Shown here piece after piece: positions 9,983 through 19,681 of a DNA stretch of 64,000 nt. Position numbers and translations under genes: made by a program. The stretch's first letter is position 1, and each line of letters opens with the position of its first letter. The notes below the pieces were generated by a model. That model ran no database searches and was not told the DNA's origin. It saw only the letters and a list, made by a program, of their open reading frames with translations. Source of the DNA: Anolis sagrei (taxonomy: Eukaryota; Chordata; Lepidosauria; Squamata; Anolidae); contig NC_090025.1 of the NCBI RefSeq assembly GCF_037176765.1, positions 75,493,545 through 75,557,544 of the forward strand. Direction: 5' to 3'.

Positions 9983-10048
9983 GAGCCCCCCGGTGGTGCA
10001 GTGGGTTACACCGCTGAGGTGCTGAACTTGCTGACCGAAAGGTCACAG
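9983..10048 (+). mobile_element. Sauria-type SINE, head only
   Basis: gagccccccggtggtgcagt through accgaaaggtcacaggg; the body is missing and family X LINE follows at once. Confidence 0.7.
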
Positions 10049-10390
10049 GGGGATTCTTTTAGGTAGTACCAGAATAACCACAGGATGTTTCATTCAGTGC
10101 TATGTTCACCTGCTTTGCATGGGCAGACCTATGCCAAACAGGGCAGGCATACTCGGCAGTTGAGTAAGACAAGGCTAGGGCCAATGTTCTTACTAATTTT
10201 GGGTCTGCACCCCATGTGCTGCCAGTAAGTTTCCGCAGGATGTTATTGCATGCAGCTACTTTGTGCTTGGTGTTCAAGCAGTGTTTCCTATGTGCTAATG
10301 TTCGATCTAAGATGGCACCGAGATATTTAGGATGGAAACAATGTTCAAGCTCTTGACCTTCCCAGGTGACTTACAATTTCCTGTTGGCTT
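10049..10390 (-). mobile_element. Family X non-LTR retrotransposon fragment
   Basis: Minus-strand ORF of 72 codons with NNILRKLTGSTWGADPKLVR and STAEYACPVWHRSAHAK, then ALNETSCGY where related copies read LNETCR. Confidence 0.65.
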
Positions 10391-10426
10391 CATGGTTGGT
10401 TAAAGTTTTCTGCTTTAAACTAGATG

Positions 10427-10547
10427 GTGCAGTGGGTTAAATCGCTGAGGTGCTGAACTTGCTAACCAAAAAGTCACAGGGTCTAATCTGGGGAGGGGGG
10501 TAAGTTCCCACTGTTAGCCCCAGTTTCTGCCAACTTAGCAGTTTGTA
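10427..10547 (+). mobile_element. Sauria-type SINE, 5' half
   Basis: ggtgcagtgggttaaatcgc through cagtttctgccaacttagcag. Truncated at the 3' side. Confidence 0.7.
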
Positions 10548-10690
10548 AACTCAACTGCCGAGTATGCCTGCCCTGTTTGGCATAGGTCTGCCCATGCAAA
10601 GCAGGTGAACATAGCATTGAATGAAACATGCAGAATAATCACAGGATGTCTTAAACCTACACCTATTGATACACTCTCGAGTTTTCTGCT
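10548..10690 (+). mobile_element. Family X non-LTR retrotransposon fragment, opposite strand to 10049-10390
   Basis: Plus-strand translation TAEYACPVWHRSAHAKQVNI then ALNETCRIITGCLKPTP. With the minus copy it forms an inverted pair about 200 bp apart. Confidence 0.65.
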
Positions 10691-10706
10691 TTAAATTGGA
10701 TTATAT

Positions 10707-11095
10707 GAGCCCCCGGTGGTACCAGAGGCGGCCCTAGGTAATTTTCAACAGTAAGCAAACAGTATTTTGACGCCCCCCCCCCCCAACCAATCACTGATAT
10801 TTTCTGTTCATCGTGGGAGTTCTGTGTGCCATATTTGGTTCAATTCCATCATTGGTGGAGTTCAGAATGCTCTTTGATTGTAGGTTAACTATACATCCCA
10901 GTAATTACAACTCGCATATGTCAAGGTCTATTTTCCCCCAAGAGCGCCTAAAGAGCACCCCTGGGCAAAATCAATTATACTGCAAATGCTTACTTTGCAT
11001 AATGGGTTGAGCCGCCCCTGAGTGGTACAATGAGTTAAACCGCTGAAGTGCTGAACTTGCTGACCAAAAATTGAATCCAGGGAATGGGGTAAACT
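10707..11095 (+). mobile_element. Sauria-type SINE split by a hAT element
   Basis: Head at 10707-10722 resumes at 11021 (agtggtacaatgagttaaac). The 298-bp intruder is listed separately. Confidence 0.7.
10723..11020. mobile_element. hAT non-autonomous element (298 bp) inside a SINE
   Basis: Ends cagaggcggccct and gagccgcccctg. 8-bp flanks ggtggtac and agtggtac (7 of 8). The interior carries the same gttcagaatgctctttgatt module as the hAT at 27886-28655 and the fragment at 13640-13705. Confidence 0.8.
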
Positions 11096-11234
11096 TAATG
11101 TGTTTGGATCCTCTTGCACCTCTGAGGAGCACTAGATAATATGTGTGTTGCATATGCACCTTCAAGTCCCTGTCAACTGCATGGCAGCTCCATGTAATTC
11201 ATAAGGTTTTCTTTGGAAGGTTTCTTAGAAATAT

Positions 11235-11400
11235 AATAGGGTGCATGTACAGTGTAGAATTAAGGCAGTTAGACAACACTCTAACTGCCGTGGCTTGATA
11301 TTATGGCATAATGGGAGTTGCAGTCTTCCTTGCCTAAGAATTATGGTGGTTTCTCCAACTACAACTCCCAAGATTCCATTGCACTGAGCCATGGTAATTA
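11235..11400. mobile_element. MITE (gggtgcatgtacagtgtaga family)
   Basis: Starts gggtgcatgtacagtgtag and contains ctacaactcccaagattcc and gagccatggtaatta, the family seen at 6385 and 26455. Confidence 0.5.
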
Positions 11401-12555
11401 ATAATTCTGCAGTGGAGACATAGAGCTTTGCACAATGGGGGCTAACAAGACCACGGTGGTCCTGGCAAACCCATCTGCCTCCTGATCAGTCAGTTGAAGG
11501 GGTAGAAAGAGTGTTCTCAAAGGAGAAAAGGGTAACAAGTTTTCATAATTCCCAACCTTGGTTGTCATGGAAGTTTTGTTGCAATACAAACCCCACAATC
11601 CGCAGGAAACATGCCTAGATAAGGAGACCCAATCAGCTCTCCAAGTCTGCTGGTTAGAGGCACAGGACACCTGTGAAAATGGAAAAACCACAAAGAGATT
11701 GCTAGGAACTCCCCAGGAATTTCAAGGTCCTCCAGCATCAATGGTCAACTTCCAATGGGCATGACTACAGAATTGCACTGGAGAACCTAAAGATTTCTAG
11801 ACGTAAAAAAATAACTTTCTTGAGGAAGTTGATCTTAAGAGTTGTACTGGAGAACCTTGAGATTCCCAGCTAGAACAATTTAATCAAAAGAGCCGATGGT
11901 TAAAAAAATCTACTGATCCAAGGCTAGGAATTATGTATCCAGGATGGCCTAAACTTTGGACCTACTATATATAAGGACTCGTAGCCCTACAGAAGTTGTA
12001 CAACAGCTGTTCACGCAACCTGGTCAGCAGTAAGTTATGACCGAAGAAGTAGTTCAGCAATGTCTCTGGGAGGCCAGGGTCTTTCCATTCCCAAGTGTAC
12101 AAGCTGGGAAAGTGCCTAGAGCTCCTAAGGCCTTTCTTAGCTCAAGCCCATCCTAAGCCAAAGGATTTCAGCCAGCTTTCTAAAAATAATCATTAATCTC
12201 CAGTGAACAACTTGAGATCTAAATGTTATTGGAAGCAGAAAAGAAGCCTCCAGACAAACGCCCCCATCTCTAATTTCTTGCTTTAAACTTCTTGAAAGGA
12301 GTCCTAGGAGAGTAAGAAAGATGGTATCTAGAAGATGTCTAGCTTGGAGAAAGAGCAACAGATAGTACATTTTGCATCTTAAATGTGTCCTGATGAAATG
12401 ACCTCTGATCCACCAAACTCATAACATGATACAATTATATGTAAAGTACAGATTCTTTTTCTCTCTATTTATTTACCTTTGTATTATGATATATTAGTTT
12501 GACATTTTCGATCCCAAAAGGTTCCCTTCTTGCTCATTACCTCCACGTCTCCTTC
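11401..12555. other. Unique-looking intergenic sequence
   Basis: No repeat or gene recognised. Two short phrases recur within it (ttgcactggagaacctaaag and ttgtactggagaaccttgag, near 11773 and 11839), suggesting a small local duplication. Confidence 0.4.
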
Positions 12556-12665
12556 CTCCTTTTCTTCCTTCCTTCTTTATGACAGAATTTTCTTGCCAAG
12601 ATTTCTTCAGAGCAGATTTGCATTCCCTTCCTCTGAAGATGAGAGAGTGTGACTTACCCAAGTGC
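12556..12665 (-). mobile_element. tRNA-type SINE (type C) tail
   Basis: ttttcttgccaagatttctt and agcagatttgcattcccttc are the complement of the type C body seen at 59130-59355. Confidence 0.55.
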
Positions 12666-13133
12666 TTATCCCTAGACTACATTGGTTTTCCAAGAGATTG
12701 ATGTTGAAATGACAAGGACCATGTTGAGCAAAGTCCATCAACAATAACAGAAAAGACAGAAGTACACAAAATTGGAAATAAATAAAAATGGACATCAAAC
12801 CCTGAGCAAAGAGAACCTTATTGTTCCTTAACTGAAGATCCAAGTTTGTTGGTTTGTTTGTTTTTAATAGAAGGCAGACAAGGGACTGGAATTCCACCTC
12901 CCATCAGCCCCAGCCAGCTTGACTAATGGTGAACTATAATGATGGACTCCATCCATCACAAGAGCACCAATATGAAAAGTGCCATGACTTGGAACATGCC
13001 ACGTTATTGGATGCTAAGACACTGCCTGCAGACACAACAGGTCTTTTTATTTCTGCTGAGGTTTGATTCTAAGTCGTGAATGCTCAGGATGAAGGAAAAT
13101 GATGCCTTTTCTGTAAAATGGCAAAATGAAGGA

Positions 13134-13152
13134 TTTGGGGGGGGGGGGGGGA
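13134..13152. repeat. Poly-G tract
   Basis: Run of about 16 G; likely length-variable. Confidence 0.8.
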
Positions 13153-13159
13153 GTTGTAA

Positions 13160-13690
13160 TAATATTTTATTTATCATGTCAGGAGCAGACCTAACATTTG
13201 ATTGCGGTTCAGCCATTGATTGAGGTTCTGGGTTTGAGCCTGCCACTTTTGGACTCTCGCTTGCTGGGGTGTTCCAGCGAGTGTCTCTGTAGATCTAAGA
13301 AAACTATTTCTTGACTTAAGTCGTTGACGTGCTGGCTGATATCCAAAGAGGGGATGAGCTGGAGATGTCTCTGCCTTGGTCCTTTCACTATTGGCTGCTA
13401 CTTCCCAGCGGATGTCAGGTGGTGCAATACTGGCTAAACAGTGTAATTTCTCCAGTGGTGTAGGGCACAGACACCCCGTAATAATGCAGCATGTCTCATT
13501 AAGAGCCACATCTACCGTTTTACCGTGGTGAGATGTGTTCCACAGTGGGCATGCATACTCAGCAGCAGAGTAGCATAGCGCAAGGATAGATGTCTTCACT
13601 GTGTCTGGTTGTGATCCCCAGGTTGTGCCAGAGTTTGAGGAAAATAGACCTTGACATTTGGGAGTTGGTAGTTGCTGGGATTTATAGTTC
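13160..13690 (-). mobile_element. Family X non-LTR retrotransposon, longest copy
   Basis: Minus-strand ORF of 172 codons includes FSSNSGTTWGSQPDTVKTSI, a SAAEYACPLWNTSHH segment, ALNETCCIITGCLCPTPLEK and PDIRWEVAANSERTKAET. The last 70 bases (about 13640-13705) carry a hAT-derived module. Confidence 0.65.
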
Positions 13691-13756
13691 ACCTACAATC
13701 AAATTGCAATGATAAATAGATAAGAAAGAACATTGACCATGTATCTTCCTTTCCAC

Positions 13757-13915
13757 AAGCATTTTATTTATTTATTTATTTACAATATTTATAGCCTGCC
13801 TTTCTCAGCCTTACGGCTACTCAAGGTGGGTTACAGATTGGCACAATTCGATATCAGGTGCCATTAAAAACAATCAACATTACAATATAAAACATAAATA
13901 AAAACTGTTAAAGCA
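13757..13915 (-). mobile_element. L2-type LINE tail
   Basis: (attt)n then acaatatttatagcctgcctttctcagcc, in minus orientation. Confidence 0.6.
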
Positions 13916-14029
13916 TATAATCATTGGTGTCATCTTGTTAAAAATGTTATCCAGTAACATCGTCTGGCCATTCCATGTTCATCATTCATAGTTCCATGTT
14001 ATTAAAACATGGGCACATTGCTGAGATAG

Positions 14030-14030
14030 G

Positions 14031-14065
<35 letters not shown>

Positions 14066-14165
14066 GTGCTTTCAAGTCATTTCAGACTTAGATTGACCCT
14101 CAGCGAGGACCAGGTAAATGACCTTGGAGGGCCGTATCCAGCCCTTGGGCCGTAGTTTGAGGACC
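14030..14165. mobile_element. hAT-type terminus with GTT microsatellite
   Basis: (gtt)n at 14032-14061, then a reversed relative of the 5767-6318 element ending gtagtttgaggacccctcc. Confidence 0.6.
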
Positions 14166-15935
14166 CCTCCTCTATGATGTCCCTGCACTGGCCGATGCTA
14201 GGCAAATTATTAGCTGTTGCTAGGTGAAGTAGCCTTCTGTGATATCATTGCACTGACTGATTCTAGGTGGACGTGGCTGTTGCTAGGTGAAGTGGCTCTC
14301 TGTGATGTCACAGCATTGGATGATATTAGGTGAGTTATTAGCTGCTGCTAGGTGAAAGATTGGCTGTTAGGCAAAGTGGTCCTCTGTGATGTGACTGCAT
14401 TGCCTAATGATAGGTGAGGGATTAGCTGTTGCTAGGTGAAGTGGCCTTCTGTGGTGTCACTGGATTGCCTGATGCTAAGTGAAAGGCTGGCTGTTGCTAG
14501 GGAAAGTGGCCTTCTGTGATGTGACTATATAGGCTGATGCTAGGTGAGGGATTAGCTGTTGTTGGAGAAGTGGCCTTCTGTGGCGCCACTGAATTAGCTG
14601 ATGCTAGGAAAAAGATTGGCTGTTGCTAGGCAAAGTGGCCTTCTGTGATGTGACTTCATTGGCTGATGACAAGTGAGGGATTAGCTGTTGCTAGGTGAAG
14701 TGGCCCTCTGTGATGTAACTGCATTGGCTGATGGCAGGTGAAAGATTAGCTGTTACTAGGTGAAGTGGCCTTCTGTGATGTGACTGCTTTGGCTGATGAC
14801 AGGTGAGGGATTAGCTGTTGCTAGGTGAAGTGGCCTTCTGTGATGTGACTGCATTGGCTGATGACAGGTGAGGGATTTGCTGTTGCTAGGTGAAGTGGCC
14901 TTCTGTGATGTGACTGCACGGACTGAAGCTAAGTGAGGGATTCGCTGTTGCTAGGTGAAGTTGCCTTGTGATGTCACCAGATTGCCTGATGCTAAGTGAA
15001 ATTTATTTATTTATTTATTTATTTATTATTTAAAACACTTATATTCCGCCCTTCTCACCCCGAAGGGGGCTCAGAGCGGAGCACAACATATACATGGCAA
15101 ACATTCAATGCCTGGGTACAATACATAAACATTAAAAAACATTTATCTGAATATTAAAATATACCATTTAAAATAACACAATTTAAAACCATCCTAGCCA
15201 TCCGCATCAAATCCAATTGCCCTGTCCCGAAAGCTTGGTCCCACAGCCAAGTTTTTACCATCCTTCTAAAGGACAGGAGGGAGGGGGCCGACCTGATCTC
15301 ACCAGGAAGGGAGTTCCATAGCCGGGGAGCAATCACCGAGAAGGCCCTGTCTCTCGTCCCCACCAATCGCGCCTGTGACAATGGCGGGACGGAAAGCAGG
15401 GCCTCCCCGGAGGAGATGTGTTTGGACAGGTAATTTGGGCCGGGGCCGTTTAGGGCTTTGTAGGCCAAAGCCAGCACTTTGAATTGTGCCCGGTAGCAAA
15501 TTGGCAGCCAGTGGAGCTGGCGTAACATAGGAGTTGTGTGCTCCCTATATACCGCCCCAGTTATTAACCTGGCTGCCTCTCATTGGACTATTTGAAGCTT
15601 CCGAGCAGTCTTCAAAGGCAACCCCACGTAGAGCGCGTTGCAGTAGTCTATTCTAGATGTAACGAGAGCGTGGACCACCGTGGCCAAGTCTGACTTCCCA
15701 AAGACTGTCTGTTGCTAGGGAAAGTGGCCTTCTGTGATGTGACTATATTGGCTGATGACAGATGAGGGATTAGCTGTTGCTAGGTGAAGTGACCTGTGAT
15801 ATGACTGCATTGGCTGATGATAGGTGGGGGATCAGCTGTTGCTAGGTGAAGTGATGTTGTGATGTCACTGGATTGCCTGATGCTAGTTGGCAGATTGGCT
15901 GTTGCTAGGTGAAGTGACTCTCTGTGATGTCACCA
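14166..15935. repeat. Minisatellite, about 64-bp unit, about 17 copies, split by an L2 insertion
   Basis: Units such as tagctgttgctaggtgaagt, ggccttctgtgatgtgactg and attggctgatgacaggtgag repeat about 13 times from 14166 to 15000 and about four more from 15709 to 15935. Copies are imperfect; the best-matched lie near 14750-14950. An L2 fragment splits the array. Confidence 0.85.
15001..15708 (-). mobile_element. L2-type LINE 3' end inside the minisatellite
   Basis: Minus-strand translation MLRQLHWLPICYRAQFKVLA, later DRAFSVIAPRLWNSLPGEIR and FRRMVKTWLW, typical of the L2 reverse-transcriptase C-terminus. (attt)n tail at 15001-15028. Confidence 0.85.
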
Positions 15936-15939
15936 GGAA

Positions 15940-16055
15940 AGAAAGGTGGAAGGGAGGGAGGCGAAAAAGAAGGGAGAGAAATGAAAGCGTAAGGAAGAGA
16001 AGAGAAAGGAGGGAAGGAAGGAAGGAAGGAAAAGGAAGGAAAGCAAAAGAGGTGA
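15940..16055. repeat. Purine-rich GGAA/GAGA tract
   Basis: Long A/G-only strand with (ggaa)n near 16010-16035, between the minisatellite and the SGCB promoter. Confidence 0.75.
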
Positions 16056-16089
16056 AAGCTGGCACCTAGGACACCCAGGAAACGCTAGT

Positions 16090-16364
16090 TCAATTATCTG
16101 CAATGGCTTGGCCTTGGGGGATGTTTCGTGAATGTTTCCTAGCCTTGGCTGGCTGAATCCGTGGAGAGCGCCCTCTCCCTTCTTCTCCAGCTGCTTCTCT
16201 CCTCCTTAAATCCTCCCTCTCTCCTTCTCTCCTTCTCCCGCCCCTAGGAATGGGCACGAGGGGCGAGGCTCCGAGGAGGAGGAGGAGGAGAGGGAGGCGC
16301 CTCTCTTCCGTGCCAAAAGCGCTTCTGGGTCCGGAGAGGAGAGGCAAGAGAAGAGGGCCCGAAA
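16090..16364 (+). promoter_or_regulatory. SGCB: SGCB promoter and 5' UTR region, CpG-rich, no TATA box
   Basis: GC- and CpG-rich block just above the start codon with polypyrimidine runs (16165-16245) and a GGA-repeat tract (about 16273-16290). No TATA or clear CCAAT box is visible, as expected of a broadly used CpG-island promoter. The transcription start cannot be placed from sequence alone. A purine-rich GGAA tract and a minisatellite lie immediately upstream. Confidence 0.6.
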
Positions 16365-16409
16365 ATGGCAGTGGCGGCCTCCGGGGCGGCGGCCACAGGC
16401 TCCGAACAG
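16365..16409 (+). CDS. SGCB: SGCB exon 1 (start codon, residues 1-15)
   Basis: Encodes MAVAASGAAATGSEQ and ends CAG|gtcagt, phase 0. The Ala-rich start corresponds to the alanine-rich N-terminus of mammalian SGCB, which likewise ends in Gln before the exon 2 sequence QSSNGPVKKS. The ATG sits in a gaaaATGG context inside a CpG-rich block, and no other in-frame ATG lies close upstream. The residues form the start of the cytosolic tail. Confidence 0.93.
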
Positions 16410-16784
16410 GTCAGTGGATGGACATTGCATGGGAAGCTCTGGCTGCTTCTCCCATTACAGCCCTTCCTGGCTCCCCACCGGCTCCTTTTGCGGGGACGCC
16501 ACCTATTTCTGGGTATTCCTTGCTTCTCGGCGTCATCGATCCCTTGAACGTGCCCTCCTTTTGCGTTTCCCCCGACTCCCCACTGGGATTCCTTCCCAAA
16601 TAAATAGCCGCCCTAAATAGCCTCCATGCGCTACTATAAGCAGCGGCTCGCTGAAGAATGCATGGGGAGCCTCCCGGGCGCATGCGCGAATAGAATCCCG
16701 TTAGGTCTAAAAAAGACAGCCGGGTCTCCGTATCCGCGGGTTTTATGTCTATGGGTTTCGCCATCCGCGGCTTGACTCTCTCTC

Positions 16785-16818
<34 letters not shown>

Positions 16819-16855
16819 GTAGTAGTAGTAGTAGTAGTAGTAATAATAATAAAGC
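16785..16855. repeat. AAT/AGT microsatellite in SGCB intron 1
   Basis: (aat)n followed by (agt)n then (aat)n. The long poly-Leu reading frame on the minus strand is an artefact of this repeat. Confidence 0.9.
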
Positions 16856-16914
16856 AGTCAAAGAAGAAAAGCACGCCCTGGCATGTCAAGGAAAGCCAAG
16901 AACCTGCTTTAATT

Positions 16915-17745
16915 GAAGTCATAGAATCATAGAATTGGAAGAGACCTCATGGGCCATCCAGTCCAACCCCCTGCCAAGAAGCAGGAATATTGCATTCAAA
17001 GCACCCCTGACAGATGGCCATCCAGCCTCTGTTTAAAAGCTTCCAAAGAAGGAGCCTCCACCACACTCTGGGGCAGAGAGTTCCACTGCTGAACGGCTCT
17101 CACAGTCAGGAAGTTCTGACAGATAGCCATCCAGCCTCTGTTTAAAAGCTTCCAAAGAAGGAGCCTCCACAACACTCCAGGGCAGAGAGTTCCACTGCTG
17201 AACGGCTCTCACAGTCACGAAGTTCTGACAGATGGCCATCTAGTCTCTGTTTAAAAGCTTCCAAAGAAGGAACCTCCACCACACTCCAAGGCAGAGAGTT
17301 CCACTGCTGAACGGCTTTAACAGTCAGGAAGTTCTGACAGATAGCCATCCAGTCAGGAAGTTCTGACAGATAGCCATCCAGTCTCTGTTTAAAAGCTTCC
17401 AAAGAAGGAACCTCCACCACACTCCAGGGCAGAGAGTTCCACTGCTGAACAGCTCTCACAGTCAGGAAGTTCTTCCTCATGTTCAGATGGAATCTCCTCT
17501 CTTGTAGTTTGAAGCCATTGTTCCGCGGACTAGTCTCCAGGGAAGCAGAAAACAAGCTTGCTCCCTCCTCCCTGTGACTTCCTCTCACATATTTATACAT
17601 GGCTATCATATCTCCTCTCAGCCTTCTCTTCTTCAGGTTAAACATGCCCAGCTCCTTAAGCCGCTCCTCATAGGGCTTGTTCTCCAGACCCTTGATCATT
17701 TTAGTCGCCCTCCTCTGGACACATTCCGAGTCAATAATCGGAAAC
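16915..17745 (-). mobile_element. CR1 LINE 3' end with internal tandem amplification
   Basis: The 3' terminus at the left reads tagaatcatagaattggaag, typical of CR1. Minus-strand coding includes RRATKMIKGLENKPYEERLK, a LKKRRLRGDMIAMYKYV segment and AVQQWNSLPWSVVE repeated. Four 109-bp units start at 17007, 17116, 17225 and 17363, with a 29-bp partial at 17334. Confidence 0.85.
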
Positions 17746-18217
17746 TTCTCAAAACACAGCAGACAAAGAGTCAGTACAAGAAAACTGCACTCCAAACCAG
17801 AGCTGAAAGCATTGCATGGGCAGCTCCTTGACAAAATTGAAGGAAAAGTTGACAGGGAGAATACCTGGTTATGGCTCACAAATGGAACCCTGAAAAAGAG
17901 ACAGAAGGCCTGATTCTTGCAGCCCAGGAGCAAGCCTTGACCTTGAAGGATTGACCTTGAAGGAGCTAGGGGTGGTGTCAGCCGACAGGGAGCTCTGGCG
18001 AGGGTTGGTCCATGAGGTCACGAAGAGTCAGCAACGACTGAACAAATGAACAACAACAACAAGGAGCAAGCCGTCAGAACCAATGCAATTAAGGCCAGAA
18101 TCGAAAAATCAGCGGACGACCCAAAATGCAGACTGTGCAAGGAACTGATGAAATCATTGATCATATCCTCAGCTGCTGCAAGAATATCATACAGAAGGAC
18201 TACAAATAGAGGCACAA
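17746..18217 (+). mobile_element. R4-like LINE fragment split by a BovB/RTE-type 3' tail
   Basis: Plus-strand coding GKVDRENTWLWLTNGTLKKR, then QPRSK, then after the insert EQAVRTNAIKARIEKS and PKCRLCKE. The insert (about 17938-18061, ending gactgaacaaatgaacaac) is flanked by ggagcaagcc on both sides. Confidence 0.7.
17938..18061 (+). mobile_element. BovB/RTE-related short insert
   Basis: tggtccatgaggtcacgaag, agtcagcaacgactgaacaa and a (aac)n tail are typical of BovB-tailed elements. Target duplication ggagcaagcc at 17928-17937 and 18062-18071. Confidence 0.65.
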
Positions 18218-18300
18218 CTGTGTTTGATTTATTAAAATATTCCCATCCAAACCCAAGTAACAAAGGTGGAGGTATTACTTTTCATTCAACCCTCGTAATA
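18218..18300. mobile_element. Mariner right end (same family as 34179-34924)
   Basis: tttgatttattaaaatattc through tttcattcaaccctcg is nearly identical to the right end of the 34179-34924 element, but no left end is present nearby. Confidence 0.8.
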
Positions 18301-18490
18301 ACTGATGTCACTTTGGGGGCGGTGGGAAGGTACTGCCCATTGTTGCTTTTTAAAAATAATATTCCAAACTCCGCTGGAGATTTACTATGTGAATTTTCAA
18401 TTAAACATTGAAAAACAGATAAAGAAACATCTTAATTTGTTTTGAAATGCAGGTTGCTGAACTTAATACATGATTTTTGTGAAATTTTAG

Positions 18491-18700
18491 CAAAGCTCAA
18501 ATGGTCCTGTGAAGAAGTCAATGCGTGAGAAGGCTGTGGAGCGGAGGAATATTAACAAAGAACACAACAGTAACTTCAAGGCTGGATATATTCCAATTGA
18601 TGAGGATCGTCTACACAAAACTGGTTTGCGAGGCAGGAAGGGGAACTTGGCTATTTGTGTGATTGTCCTCCTTTTTATTTTGGCAGTCATCAATTTGATT
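18491..18700 (+). CDS. SGCB: SGCB exon 2 (residues 16-85, membrane anchor)
   Basis: Acceptor ttttag|CAAAGC, donor ATT|gtaagt, 70 codons in phase 0. Carries the basic cytosolic stretch (KKSMREKAVERRN) and the near-invariant block ending in YIPIDEDRLHKTGLRG, then the hydrophobic run ICVIVLLFILAVINLI that begins the membrane segment. Positive charge on the N-terminal side fits a type II topology. This is one of the most conserved parts of the protein. Confidence 0.98.
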
Positions 18701-18884
18701 GTAAGTATAATAGACTACAAGTGTGATTTTGGGGGTCATTTTTATTTTCCTAAAATCTGATGAATGATTTCTGTTGAGAAAATGACACCAGTTTTCCCCT
18801 ATCAGCTCTAGCTTTTGAGATGCAGAACATATGCCATCATCTTGTCTTCATCTTCTCGCCCATTGAAAATCATGATAACCATAT

Positions 18885-19560
18885 GGAAGAACAACAATAA
18901 CAAAACTTTATTTATATACCGCTTTATCTCCCCGAGGGACTCAGTGCGGTTTCCAAGTAACATCATCAACATATACAGAGTAAACAACATAAACATAAAA
19001 TTAACAAAGCAATATAAACATAAAAAATTACAATAGCACATATATATTTAAAATAATCCTGCCTATTCAAGGCAATTTAAAAAGGCCGGGCCGAGGTGAG
19101 TGCAATTTCTAGAGGGCCCGGGAAATTAGGTGCAATGCTATAGCAGGCAACAACAATAGTAGGTATAGTCTATGGCTGTTCATTTCCGGGGCCTAATAGG
19201 AGGAAGTGACCTGGATGAGTGGTAGAAAAATATATGACCATATTCAACAATATCTGGGTCTGAGCTAGAACTAGTCATTCTCAAAGGCTTGTTTAAACCA
19301 CCATGTTTTCAAGATCTTACAAAAGGAGGGGAGAGATGGGGCCTGTCTTATTTCTCTAGGAAGGGCATTCCAGAGGCGGGGAGCCACCACTGAGAAGGCC
19401 CTCTCTCTCATCTCCACCAACCATGCTTGTGACGGTGGTGGGAGCGAGAGGAAGGCCTCCCTGGAAGATATTAAAGTTCACGCTGGTTCATAGAGGAAGA
19501 TGTGATTGCGAAGATAGGCGGGGCCCAAACTGAAACTAGAGTTGAAGTAGTCTACCCAAT
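18885..19560 (-). mobile_element. L2-type LINE 3' end in SGCB intron 2
   Basis: Tail aactttatttatataccgc at the left. Body has caagatcttacaaaaggagg and the complement of the DRAFSV segment (gaaggccctctctctcatct). Degenerate. Confidence 0.75.
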
Positions 19561-19681
19561 GCCATCTTCTGAATCAGCACCCCAAATAACCCCAGGAACG
19601 GGCCTAAAAACCAAGACACCAAGACTATGATTTGAAATTATTTAATTCTCTTCTCATCGGATAAAGTTGTGCCATGGGGGA

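Noticed and set aside
16634-16861. Poly-leucine protein on the minus strand
   Set aside because: Artefact of the AAT/AGT microsatellite in SGCB intron 1.
17142-17933. 263-codon minus-strand ORF
   Set aside because: It is CR1 reverse-transcriptase end sequence with tandem duplication, running into an unrelated LINE.
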